In this document: positions 1 through 6,093 of the stretch, one piece after another
How positions within the stretch are numbered: position 1 is the first letter of the stretch
How the letters are laid out: each line of letters opens with the position of its first letter
NCBI GenBank assembly: GCA_947382445.1
Contig: CANCZH010000061.1
Span: 1 to 9,878, forward strand
Reading direction: 5' to 3'
From: an uncultured Clostridium sp.
GTDB taxonomy: Bacteria; Bacillota_A; Clostridia; TANB77; CAG-508
DNA length: 9,878 nt
Notes under the pieces: generated by a model
What the model was told of the DNA's origin: nothing
The model's database searches: none
Seen by the model: only the letters and a program-made list of their open reading frames with translations
Program-made: the position numbers and the translations under genes

Positions 1-509
1 CAGATATAGCATTTGAGTTTGCAAGTTGGTTAAGTCCAGAATTCAAACTTTATTTAATTCAAGAATTTGAAAGATTAAAGAAGAATGAAGCATACCAAAA
101 TCAAATTGAATGGCATGCAAATAGAATGTTGTCTAAAGTGAATTATTTAATACATACAGATTCAATAAAAAAGAATATCATACCAATATTATCTGATAAA
201 CAAAAAAACTATGTTTACGCAGAAGAAGCAGATGTATTAAATGTAGCTTTGTTTGGAATGACTGCTAAAGAGTGGAGAGATAAACATCCTGATTTAACAA
301 AGAACGGAAATATGAGAGATTATACAGATTTATTGCATTTAATTATTTTAAGTAATCTTGAAGCAAAAAATGCTGATTTAATAGCAAGTGGAGTATCACA
401 AAAAGAAAGACTGATAATATTAAATCAATCAGCTAAAGATCAAGTAGAATTGCTGGAAAATAATAAAAATATTAAAGAATTAATGAAGAAAATTATGATA
501 CAAAGTTAA
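1..509 (+). CDS. KilA-N domain protein, C-terminal part (5' end outside window)
   Basis: The open frame runs from the window edge (first full codon at 3) to TAA at 507-509, giving 168 visible residues. The visible part matches, from memory, the conserved C-terminal region of bacterial KilA-N domain proteins found in phages and accessory islands. It starts with DIAFEFASWLSPEFKLYLI, continues through NYLIHTDSIK, YAEEADVLNVALFG and TAKEWRDKHPD, then GNMRDY and LSNLEAKNA, and ends in a helical tail. The DNA-binding KilA-N domain itself would lie upstream and is not seen. KilA-N proteins are thought to bind DNA; their role in bacteria is mostly undefined. The C-terminus is close to the usual family end, so this side is not obviously truncated. 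An internal ATG at 126 is not the true start, because homology continues upstream to the window edge. The next 280 bases hold a defence-gene remnant, so this looks like the end of an accessory segment. Confidence 0.82.
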   Translation, partial: DIAFEFASWLSPEFKLYLIQEFERLKKNEAYQNQIEWHANRMLSKVNYLIHTDSIKKNIIPILSDKQKNYVYAEEADVLNVALFGMTAKEWRDKHPDLTKNGNMRDYTDLLHLIILSNLEAKNADLIASGVSQKERLIILNQSAKDQVELLENNKNIKELMKKIMIQS

Positions 510-790
510 CAAATTTTTTTAATTATATAGAAAATAAATATAGAGTATTCCATTTTGAAAGTAATGAAGATTTTAAAAAGTTTATAATAAAATGTAAAAG
601 AACAAGAAATAAATTTTCACATGCATCTAAGCAATTCAAAGATAATGCAATATTTGATGGAAAGGAATCTGCGTTCTATATATATAAATTAATATTAGTA
701 TTTAGACTTCTTATAATTGATGAAATCGGTTTAGATAAATTAGTGAATGAAGAACTTTTAAAAAAGTTAATAACAAATATAGACTTGTGA
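476..790 (+). pseudogene. Start-less remnant of an ApeA-like HEPN domain protein
   Basis: This frame is open from just after a stop at 473-475 to TGA at 788-790, about 104 codons. It contains no ATG, GTG or TTG start (the only TTG is the last sense codon) and no ribosome binding site, so it cannot be a normal gene. Its first codons overlap the end of the KilA-N gene in another frame. The translation is protein-like throughout: KLTNFFNYIENKYRVF, then RTRNKFSHA around 599-625, then FYIYKLILVFRLLIIDEIGL near the end. The R-x4-6-H pattern followed by a hydrophobic helix and EIGL resembles the C-terminal HEPN domain of ApeA-type anti-phage abortive-infection proteins, whose active site is an RNase-type R-x4-6-H. 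The family call is from memory. I infer a 5'-deleted gene whose front end was lost when it became joined to the KilA-N gene. Confidence 0.55.
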
Positions 791-827
791 AAATGTAAAA
801 TGTTAATTAATCATTATTTAAATAAAG

Positions 828-833
828 AAGGGG
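828..833 (+). promoter_or_regulatory. Ribosome binding site for rbgA
   Basis: AAGGGG lies 6 nt before the ATG at 840 and supports that start over any internal one. A second, stronger AGGAGG at 875-880 lies inside the gene but has no start codon downstream in the rbgA frame. No convincing promoter could be placed between the HEPN remnant and this site. Confidence 0.7.
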
Positions 834-839
834 AAAACG

Positions 840-1760
840 ATGGAAAGTAAAAAGGAAAATTTAGACATATGCCTAGGAGGCAGGCTTAACATCAACTGGT
901 ATCCAGGTCATATGGCAAAAACAAAAAGACAAATAGTAGAAGATTTAAAATTAGTAGATGTAGTGATAGAACTACTAGATGCACGTATACCAATATCAAG
1001 CAAAAATCCAGATATAGCAGAAATGTTAAAAAACAAAAAAAGAATAATAGTTTTAAACAAATCCGACTTAGCAGATGAACAAGAAACACAAAAATGGATA
1101 ACAAGCTTTAAAAAACAAAATATTAAAGCAATAGAAGTAGACTCAAACCAAGGAAAAGGAACAAATCAAATTGTAAAAATAATTGAAGAAATAATGCAAA
1201 AAGAATTAGAAGCGCAAAACAACAAAGGAAGAATAAGAAAAACTATAAGAGTAATGATAGTAGGAATACCAAACGTGGGAAAATCATCTTTTATAAACAG
1301 AATAGCTAAAAAAACAGCAATGAATGTTGGAAATAAGCCAGGAGTAACAAGACAAAAACAATGGATAAGAATAGGAAATCAAATTGAATTACTAGACACA
1401 CCAGGAGTATTATGGCCAAAATTTGAAAGCAATGAAGTGGGATTAAACTTAGCATATACAGGAAGCATAAAAGATGAAGTAATAGACAAAGTAGAAATTG
1501 CATATAACTTAATTCAATACTTAGACAAAAATTATAGCAAAAACTTTTATGAAAAATATAAAATATCAGAACAAGAAATTAATGAACTAAAAACTAATCC
1601 TCAATATTATTTAGAATTATTGTATTTAATAGGAAGAAAAAGAGGAGCTTTAATTTCAGGAGGAAATATTGACGAAGAAAAAGTAGCCAATATAATTTTA
1701 GATGATTTTAGAAGCGGAAAGATAGGAAAAATAACACTAGAAAAAGTAAAAGGGGAATAA
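840..1760 (+). CDS. rbgA: Ribosome biogenesis GTPase RbgA (YlqF)
   Basis: RbgA is a circularly permuted GTPase that binds the 45S intermediate and drives late assembly of the 50S ribosomal subunit in Firmicutes. The permuted order is visible: G4 NKSD at residues 73-76 comes before G1 GIPNVGKSS (142-150), the PGVT G2 region (167-170) and G3 DTPG (186-189). The N-terminal WYPGHMAK motif carries H24, the counterpart of the catalytic histidine (His9) of Bacillus subtilis RbgA. The C-terminal part (about 205-300) matches the RNA-binding helical domain with its RKRG and SGG signatures. At 306 residues it is slightly longer than the B. subtilis protein. The extra length is an N-terminal extension of roughly 15 residues before NINWYPGHM, where homologues normally begin. 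The mrnC gene follows after 3 nt, so the two are very likely co-transcribed and translationally close. Confidence 0.95.
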   Translation: MESKKENLDICLGGRLNINWYPGHMAKTKRQIVEDLKLVDVVIELLDARIPISSKNPDIAEMLKNKKRIIVLNKSDLADEQETQKWITSFKKQNIKAIEVDSNQGKGTNQIVKIIEEIMQKELEAQNNKGRIRKTIRVMIVGIPNVGKSSFINRIAKKTAMNVGNKPGVTRQKQWIRIGNQIELLDTPGVLWPKFESNEVGLNLAYTGSIKDEVIDKVEIAYNLIQYLDKNYSKNFYEKYKISEQEINELKTNPQYYLELLYLIGRKRGALISGGNIDEEKVANIILDDFRSGKIGKITLEKVKGE

Positions 1761-1763
1761 GAA

Positions 1764-2159
1764 GTGGAGATTATTGAAAGAGAAAAAAATGAAATGGATG
1801 TAAATTTATTATCACCATTAACATGGGCATATGTTGGAGATGCCATTTATGAATTATACATACGTACAAGTTTAGTAAACAAAACAAAACTAAAACCACA
1901 TAAACTACACATTGAATCAATTAAATATGTAAAAGCAAAAGCACAGGCAGATATTTTAAAAGAGTTAATGGAAGAATTAACAGAAGAAGAAAAAGAAATA
2001 GTAAGAAGAGGTAGAAATGCTGAAAATCACCATTTACCTAAAAATGCAGACCCACAAGATTACATGTATTCAACAGCATTTGAGGGACTAATAGGATTTC
2101 TATATTTAACCAAACAAGATGAAAGACTAAAAGAAATATTAGAAAAATGTTTTAAATAA
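1764..2159 (+). CDS. mrnC: Mini-ribonuclease III (MrnC), 23S rRNA maturation
   Basis: Mini-III is a dimeric RNase III-fold nuclease without a double-stranded-RNA-binding domain. It trims the ends of 23S precursor rRNA in the cytoplasm. The 131-residue product is the usual length. It shows the family signatures WAYVGDAIYELYIR (catalytic Asp at residue 26), RRGRNA (81-86), KNADPQDYMYSTAFEGLIGF (second acidic residue Glu107) and a short C-terminal helix. The start is GTG at 1764, with AGGGG at 1751-1755 inside the end of rbgA and 8 nt of spacing. An ATG at 1794 (residue 11) is possible but has no comparable site. The gene lies 3 nt behind rbgA, pairing two large-subunit maturation factors. In Bacillus, mrnC sits near cysS and rlmB instead. 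An imperfect terminator-like hairpin overlaps its 3' end. Confidence 0.94.
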   Translation: MEIIEREKNEMDVNLLSPLTWAYVGDAIYELYIRTSLVNKTKLKPHKLHIESIKYVKAKAQADILKELMEELTEEEKEIVRRGRNAENHHLPKNADPQDYMYSTAFEGLIGFLYLTKQDERLKEILEKCFK

Positions 2160-2173
2160 GAAATCATTTTTCT
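2141..2173 (+). terminator. Weak hairpin across the mrnC stop codon
   Basis: AGAAAAATG (2141-2149) and CATTTTTCT (2165-2173) form a perfect 9-bp inverted repeat with a 15-nt loop that contains the mrnC stop codon. There is no T-run after the stem, only the five Ts inside it, so termination would be weak. The tRNA promoter begins immediately downstream. Confidence 0.35.
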
Positions 2174-2174
2174 C

Positions 2175-2204
2175 TTGACTAACCCCACTAAATTATGGTA
2201 TAAA
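2175..2204 (+). promoter_or_regulatory. Sigma-A promoter of tRNA-Glu
   Basis: A -35 box TTGACT (2175-2180) and a -10 box TATAAA (2199-2204) are separated by 18 nt. The predicted start, around 2211, gives a precursor leader of about 9 nt before the tRNA. It lies directly behind mrnC, so the tRNA need not depend on read-through from rbgA-mrnC. Confidence 0.75.
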
Positions 2205-2219
2205 TATAGAGTACTATTT

Positions 2220-2294
2220 GGCCCCTTGGTCAAGCGGCTAAGACGCCACCCTCTCAAGGTGGAATCATGGGTTCGATTCCCGTAGGGGTCACCA
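2220..2294 (+). tRNA. tRNA-Glu (anticodon CTC)
   Basis: This is a complete 75-nt cloverleaf with encoded CCA (2292-2294). The acceptor stem GGCCCCT (2220-2226) pairs with AGGGGTC (2284-2290), with a G-U pair at the second position. The anticodon arm is CCACC-CTCTCAA-GGTGG, placing CTC at positions 34-36, which reads GAG (Glu). The T arm contains GGTTCGATTCC, as expected. The body resembles clostridial tRNA-Glu. The CTC isoacceptor is optional in AT-rich Firmicutes, because the TTC species normally reads both GAA and GAG. It has its own promoter and a strong terminator, so it is a single-gene transcription unit. Confidence 0.96.
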
Positions 2295-2309
2295 AATAAA
2301 TAAATTGTT

Positions 2310-2357
2310 AGAGTATCAATGATTATAGCCTATAATATTGATACTCTATTTTTTTAT
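2310..2357 (+). terminator. Rho-independent terminator of tRNA-Glu
   Basis: AGAGTATCAAT (2310-2320) pairs with ATTGATACTCT (2337-2347). The stem continues inward, after a single bulged G, with ATTATA/TATAAT closing a GCC loop. About 17 base pairs are followed by a run of seven Ts from 2349. Confidence 0.92.
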
Positions 2358-2451
2358 TTAACACATATTTAACACAAATGTTTAATTATTTACAAAAATT
2401 AAAGTTTAACATATAATTAATTTTATAGATTAAAAGTAAGAAAAAATTATA

Positions 2452-2480
2452 TTGAACTATGAACAAAAAATCTTCATTAT
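2452..2480 (+). promoter_or_regulatory. Possible sigma-A promoter for the membrane protein gene
   Basis: TTGAAC (2452-2457) and CATTAT (2475-2480) are separated by 17 nt, each a partial match to the sigma-A boxes. The gene starts at 2527 behind AGAGGA (2514-2519). The rest of 2358-2526 holds no gene. A two-copy 11-bp tandem repeat, ATTTAACACA with one spacer base, occurs at 2356-2376. Confidence 0.35.
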
Positions 2481-2526
2481 AGCGTAAATAGTAATATTTA
2501 TAAAAATATTAAAAGAGGAAATAAAA

Positions 2527-3558
2527 ATGAAATATTATAAAAATTTAATAAAAAGAAAAAAGTATGGTGATTTAGCAGTATGTTTAATTTTGTTTGCATT
2601 AGGTGTATTTACATTTTTTTATAGTTTTTTAGATGTGATAATTAGAAATATTGATTGGAGTGATTTATCTAGTTATGCAATATACAACAATGGAATTGTT
2701 GGTATACTAGGTTCAACTAATATAGGTATGTCATTGCTTGGAATTTTTATAATGTATATTGGAATAGTGTGGATTCCAGTAAATTCTCCATATGCTCAAG
2801 ATGATTCTGATTATGATATAAAAAGTGAAGGAGAATATATTCATATAAGATTCAAAAGAAATGAATTTTTAGTTAAAAAAGAAACTTTTCAGCCAACAGA
2901 TTTATTTTTTAAAGATATCAATAAGCATTTTGTTTCTATGACGAGAGGATATCAGATATATAATTATGTTATGGCAAAATATAAAGAATTAACTGAAAAA
3001 GAAGTAGATAATTCTAAAATAATATTAAAATCAGAAGTAGTAAATAGGTTTTCGAATGTAAGAAAAATGTCAAATGAAGAAAAAATAAGTTTTATAAATC
3101 AGCAAAAAATAAAAAACAAACTAAGACTATTTTTTATTATTACTTCAATGTTATTATGGGCAAATTTTATTTTTTGGTTATTTGGATTATTGGCATTTAT
3201 GATAACTTCCAATTTTGTAATTTCTGATATTATAGTGACTGTAATAATGATAATAGTTTCTTTTATTTTAGGAAAAAAATCAAATGTTGCTATATTTAAA
3301 AATAAGAATCTAATAAAAAGAATTTTGAATGAAGATATGTATATTGTTGAATGTAAAGTGTATGACAAAAAACATAATCAAACTCAAGATACTGATGGAA
3401 CAGTATTTGATAACTATTATATAAAAATTACAGATGGAAATTATATTGTTGACCAATGGATTAAAATTCCAAAGGAAAAGTATAAGCAAGAAGATAATTA
3501 TATTGTAAAATTTTATGTTTTTGATCAAACTGGAAGTGAATATTTTGTAATATATTAA
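2527..3558 (+). CDS. Unrecognised four-helix membrane protein
   Basis: I do not recognise this 343-residue protein. Four hydrophobic segments are predicted by eye at about 14-38, 66-84, 199-222 and 228-248, arranged as two hairpins. Between them (about 86-198) is a charged soluble segment rich in Lys and Glu. The C-terminal 90 residues (about 255-343) are soluble and look beta-rich, alternating hydrophobic and polar residues (NYYIKITDGNYIVDQWIKIP, then YIVKFYVF). With two hairpins both soluble parts should lie on the same face, probably the cytoplasm. There is no signal peptide and no enzyme motif. The start ATG has AGAGGA 7 nt upstream. The gene is a single transcription unit between the tRNA terminator and its own terminator. 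Its coding strand is richer in T (ttt, att, gat codons) than the A-rich rbgA and recN genes. Confidence 0.8.
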   Translation: MKYYKNLIKRKKYGDLAVCLILFALGVFTFFYSFLDVIIRNIDWSDLSSYAIYNNGIVGILGSTNIGMSLLGIFIMYIGIVWIPVNSPYAQDDSDYDIKSEGEYIHIRFKRNEFLVKKETFQPTDLFFKDINKHFVSMTRGYQIYNYVMAKYKELTEKEVDNSKIILKSEVVNRFSNVRKMSNEEKISFINQQKIKNKLRLFFIITSMLLWANFIFWLFGLLAFMITSNFVISDIIVTVIMIIVSFILGKKSNVAIFKNKNLIKRILNEDMYIVECKVYDKKHNQTQDTDGTVFDNYYIKITDGNYIVDQWIKIPKEKYKQEDNYIVKFYVFDQTGSEYFVIY

Positions 3559-3562
3559 AAAG

Positions 3563-3630
3563 TATTATCCGAACCTAAGGATAATAAAAAACATCCCAAC
3601 TTACATTTAATGTACTTTGAGATGTTTTTT
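3563..3630 (+). terminator. Terminator after the membrane protein gene
   Basis: AAAAAACATC (3586-3595) pairs with GATGTTTTTT (3621-3630), the last Ts doubling as the U-tract. A second hairpin just upstream, TATTATCC (3563-3570) with GGATAATA (3579-3586), shares one base with it, so the two stems may form alternatively. Confidence 0.75.
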
Positions 3631-3719
3631 TATTTATATTTTACAACTGGTATTATACGTCATCAAAATTCATTGCTATAATTTTATAAATAACTATATA
3701 ATAATTTTCTTACAAAATA

Positions 3720-3733
3720 CGAACAAATGTATT
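3720..3733 (+). promoter_or_regulatory. LexA-like operator 1 upstream of recN
   Basis: CGAACAAATGTATT agrees at 12 of 14 positions with the Bacillus-type LexA box CGAACRNRYGTTYG, recalled from the literature. It overlaps the first bases of the recN -35 box. recN is a classical SOS gene, which supports the call. Confidence 0.55.
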
Positions 3734-3759
3734 GACAAAAAATAAATTTGGAGTATAAT
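3732..3759 (+). promoter_or_regulatory. Consensus sigma-A promoter of recN
   Basis: Perfect -35 TTGACA (3732-3737) and perfect -10 TATAAT (3754-3759) are separated by 16 nt. Transcription should start near 3766. This rules out a TTG codon at 3759 as the recN start, because it lies in the -10 box, and leaves the ATG at 3792. Confidence 0.85.
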
Positions 3760-3766
3760 TGTTTCA

Positions 3767-3780
3767 CAAACAAATGTATG
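3767..3780 (+). promoter_or_regulatory. LexA-like operator 2 in the recN leader
   Basis: CAAACAAATGTATG also agrees at 12 of 14 positions with the LexA box. It shares an exact 11-nt repeat (AACAAATGTAT) with operator 1, 47 bp away. It lies between the predicted transcription start and the GGAGGT ribosome binding site at 3780-3785. Confidence 0.5.
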
Positions 3781-3791
3781 GAGGTACTGAA

Positions 3792-5402
3792 ATGATAGGA
3801 ACATTACATATAAAAAATATAGGAATTATTAATGATTTAGAAATAAACCTAAATGAAGGATTCAATGTATTTACAGGAGAAACAGGTGCTGGAAAAACAT
3901 TAATAATAGACTCACTTCAAATATTAGCAGGAGGCAGATTTTCAAAAGAAATAATACGTCATGGAGAAAGAAGCTCATACATAGAAATGATAGTATATTT
4001 AGGAGAAGAAGAATATATAATATCAAGAGAAGTAAATCAAACAGGAAGAAATATATGCAAAATAAATGGAAGACTAATAACAGTAAATGAACTAAAAACA
4101 TTTATGAAAAAAATAATAGATATACATGGACAACAAGACAATCAAACAATACTAGAACAATCAAGCCATATAAAATTTATAGATGATTTTATAGGAGAAA
4201 ATTTAAGCCAAATAAAAAAGCAATATCTAGAAAAATATAATAAGTACATAGAAATAAAAGAAGAACTTAAAAAGAATTATGGAGACGATAAAGAAAAACA
4301 AAGAAAATTAGACCTATTAAATTACCAATTAAATGAAATAACAGAAGCAAAACTACAAGAAGATGAAGAAGAAATACTAGAAGAAAAATTAAAGAAAATA
4401 CTTAACTCAGAAAAAATAAAAAATAACCTAGAAGAAGCACATTATTGCTTAAATGAAAGCATTTTATCTGAAATAAATAATGTATTAAGAGCAATAGAAA
4501 AAATAAGTGAATATGATACATGTTATGAAAAATGCAGAGAAATAATACAAAGTTCTTATTATGACCTAGAAGAAGCAGAAAGAGACTTATATAATTATAA
4601 AGAAAATGCATACTTTAATGAAGAAGAAAGAAATGAAATAGAAACGAGAATTGATTTAATACAAGATTTAAAAAGAAAATATGGAAATAATGTGCAAGAA
4701 ATAATTGAATATCAAAAAGATGTAGAAGAACAAATAAAAACAATAGAAAACTTATCTAGTTACATAGAAAATTTAAAAAAAGAAAAGAAAGAAATAGAAC
4801 AAGACTTAGAAGAACTTTCAAAGAAAATGCATGAATTAAGAGAAGAATATTCAGAAAAAATGTCAAACCAGATAAATGAAGAATTACAAGATTTAGAAAT
4901 GAAAAATGCAAAATTCTATGTACAAATAGAAAAAAGAGAAGAATTCAATATAAATGGAAAAGACAACATAGAATTTTTAATATCAACGAATATAGGAGAA
5001 GAAAAAAAGCCATTAATAAAAATAGCATCAGGAGGAGAAATGTCAAGAATAATGCTAGGAATAAAGAAAGTACTAGCAGATATAGACCAAGTACCAGTTT
5101 TAATTTTTGATGAAATAGATACTGGAATAAGTGGAATTGCAGCCAAAAAAGTTGGAATAAAAATGAAAGAAATATCTAAGAACCATCAAGTTATATGCGT
5201 AACACATTTAGCACAAATAGCAGCTAAAGGAGATTATAACTACTTCATAAAAAAAGAAATAAAAGATAATAAAACAAACACAAAAATAGAACAATTAAAT
5301 GAAGAGGGAACAATAAGAGAAATAGCAAGAATAGCAACTGGAGAAATAAATGAAATTTCGCTAAAACATGCTGAAGAATTAAGAAAAGAAAAAGTTGCAT
5401 AA
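3792..5402 (+). CDS. recN: DNA repair protein RecN
   Basis: RecN is an SMC-like ATPase recruited to DNA double-strand breaks, where it holds DNA ends together for RecA-dependent repair. The ATPase is split as expected: Walker A GETGAGKT at residues 29-36, a Q-loop region around HGQQDNQ, a long charged coiled coil (about 145-380), the ABC signature SGGEMSR at 413-419, Walker B VLIFDEIDTGISG at 436-448 and the H-loop VTHLAQIA. The ATG at 3792 is chosen because GGAGGT lies 6 nt upstream and a consensus promoter ends at 3759. The resulting 536 residues are slightly shorter than the B. subtilis and E. coli proteins, with the coiled coil the likely site of the difference. Two LexA-like boxes flank the promoter, fitting SOS induction. 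Upstream is a terminator, so recN heads its unit. In many Firmicutes recN sits by argR and spoIVB; that context is absent here. Confidence 0.95.
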   Translation: MIGTLHIKNIGIINDLEINLNEGFNVFTGETGAGKTLIIDSLQILAGGRFSKEIIRHGERSSYIEMIVYLGEEEYIISREVNQTGRNICKINGRLITVNELKTFMKKIIDIHGQQDNQTILEQSSHIKFIDDFIGENLSQIKKQYLEKYNKYIEIKEELKKNYGDDKEKQRKLDLLNYQLNEITEAKLQEDEEEILEEKLKKILNSEKIKNNLEEAHYCLNESILSEINNVLRAIEKISEYDTCYEKCREIIQSSYYDLEEAERDLYNYKENAYFNEEERNEIETRIDLIQDLKRKYGNNVQEIIEYQKDVEEQIKTIENLSSYIENLKKEKKEIEQDLEELSKKMHELREEYSEKMSNQINEELQDLEMKNAKFYVQIEKREEFNINGKDNIEFLISTNIGEEKKPLIKIASGGEMSRIMLGIKKVLADIDQVPVLIFDEIDTGISGIAAKKVGIKMKEISKNHQVICVTHLAQIAAKGDYNYFIKKEIKDNKTNTKIEQLNEEGTIREIARIATGEINEISLKHAEELRKEKVA

Positions 5403-5449
5403 AAAATAATATTTTTCAAAGACTAATAAAAAAGAAAGGACTGATTAAA

Positions 5450-5887
5450 ATGGAAAATAATAACTTAAATATTCTTGACGAAGTAAACAAAGGTGCAACA
5501 ATGGGAATGGATGCAATTAGTATGATATCAGAGAAAACAAAAGATGCAGAATTAAAAGAAACATTAAACGTAGAATACAACAAATATAAAAACATATCAC
5601 AAAGAGTAAATGACATATATTCTAATTATCACACAAACAAAGAGCCACATGAAACAAATACCATGAATAAAATGATGACATGGTATGGAATACAAATGAA
5701 AACAATAAAAGATGATACACCATCAAAATTATCAGAACTATTAATGCAAGGAACAAATATGGGAATAATAGAAGGAAGAAGATTACTAAATCATAATACT
5801 AGAATAGACCAAGAAGTAAAAAATGTATTAAATGACTTTGTAGTAATGCAAGAAGATAGTATAGAAACATTAAAGAGATTCTTATAG
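5450..5887 (+). CDS. Small helical, ferritin-like protein (possibly DUF2383-type)
   Basis: This is a 145-residue, almost wholly alpha-helical protein without signal peptide, membrane segment or cysteines. Recognisable blocks are NKGATMGMDAI (about 14-24), WYGIQMKTI (about 78-86), LLMQGTNMGIIEGRRLLN (about 97-114) and a C-terminal helix. From memory these resemble a clostridial family with a ferritin-like bundle related to DUF2383. No metal-binding ExxH pairs stand out, so an iron role is not supported. AAAGGA at 5435-5440 is 9 nt from the ATG. It follows recN by 47 nt with no terminator between, so it may be read from the recN promoter. The function is unknown and a DNA-damage link is only positional. 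Confidence 0.75.
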   Translation: MENNNLNILDEVNKGATMGMDAISMISEKTKDAELKETLNVEYNKYKNISQRVNDIYSNYHTNKEPHETNTMNKMMTWYGIQMKTIKDDTPSKLSELLMQGTNMGIIEGRRLLNHNTRIDQEVKNVLNDFVVMQEDSIETLKRFL

Positions 5888-5970
5888 AATCTAAATTAAG
5901 AGTATTATATAAGTTATGTAAATTTGAATATCTTACGATTTATATTATTTTAAACATTCTCAATAAGATA

Positions 5971-6030
5971 AAAACTTAGAGTAATTGTACTGAACCAAAA
6001 TTATTGGAAAGTATAATTACTCTAAGTTTT
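5971..6030 (+). terminator. Strong long-stem terminator after the ferritin-like gene
   Basis: A perfect 16-bp stem (5971-5986 with 6015-6030) extends by 5 further pairs including one G-U (5987-5991 with 6010-6014). Inside the loop, CCAA/TTGG can pair again. The right arm ends in a run of five Ts. It lies about 84 nt after the stop codon at 5887. The left arm begins with AAAA, so a terminator on the other strand is also possible. Confidence 0.78.
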
Positions 6031-6064
6031 TATATGCTAGAAATTAAAAATTTCCTAAAAACTA

Positions 6065-6093
6065 TTTTATGTATATTACATATATGTTATAAA
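6065..6093 (+). promoter_or_regulatory. Palindrome-bearing promoter region of surface protein gene, copy 1
   Basis: An extended -10 (TG-T-TATAAA, 6085-6093) follows a weak -35 (TTTTAT, 6065-6070). The spacer carries the inverted repeat TATGTA-TAT-TACATA (6068-6082), a plausible operator. The same arrangement occurs before the second paralogue at 9642-9670. Downstream, 6094-6140 is also conserved, including the 14-base run AACGTATATTAAAA at 6124-6137. Confidence 0.45.

Noticed and set aside
507..520. Programmed frameshift at the T7 run joining the KilA-N and HEPN frames
   Set aside because: The KilA-N stop (507-509) comes before the T-run, and the HEPN frame is already open upstream of it, so slipping there would not join them.
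2295..2526. Riboswitch, CRISPR or small-RNA gene in the gap after the tRNA
   Set aside because: Beyond the tRNA terminator, a two-copy 11-mer and a weak promoter, no conserved structure or regular repeat spacing is visible.
3759..3791. Upstream TTG start for recN adding 11 residues
   Set aside because: The codon lies in the TATAAT box itself, upstream of the predicted transcript start; the ATG at 3792 has GGAGGT at the right distance.
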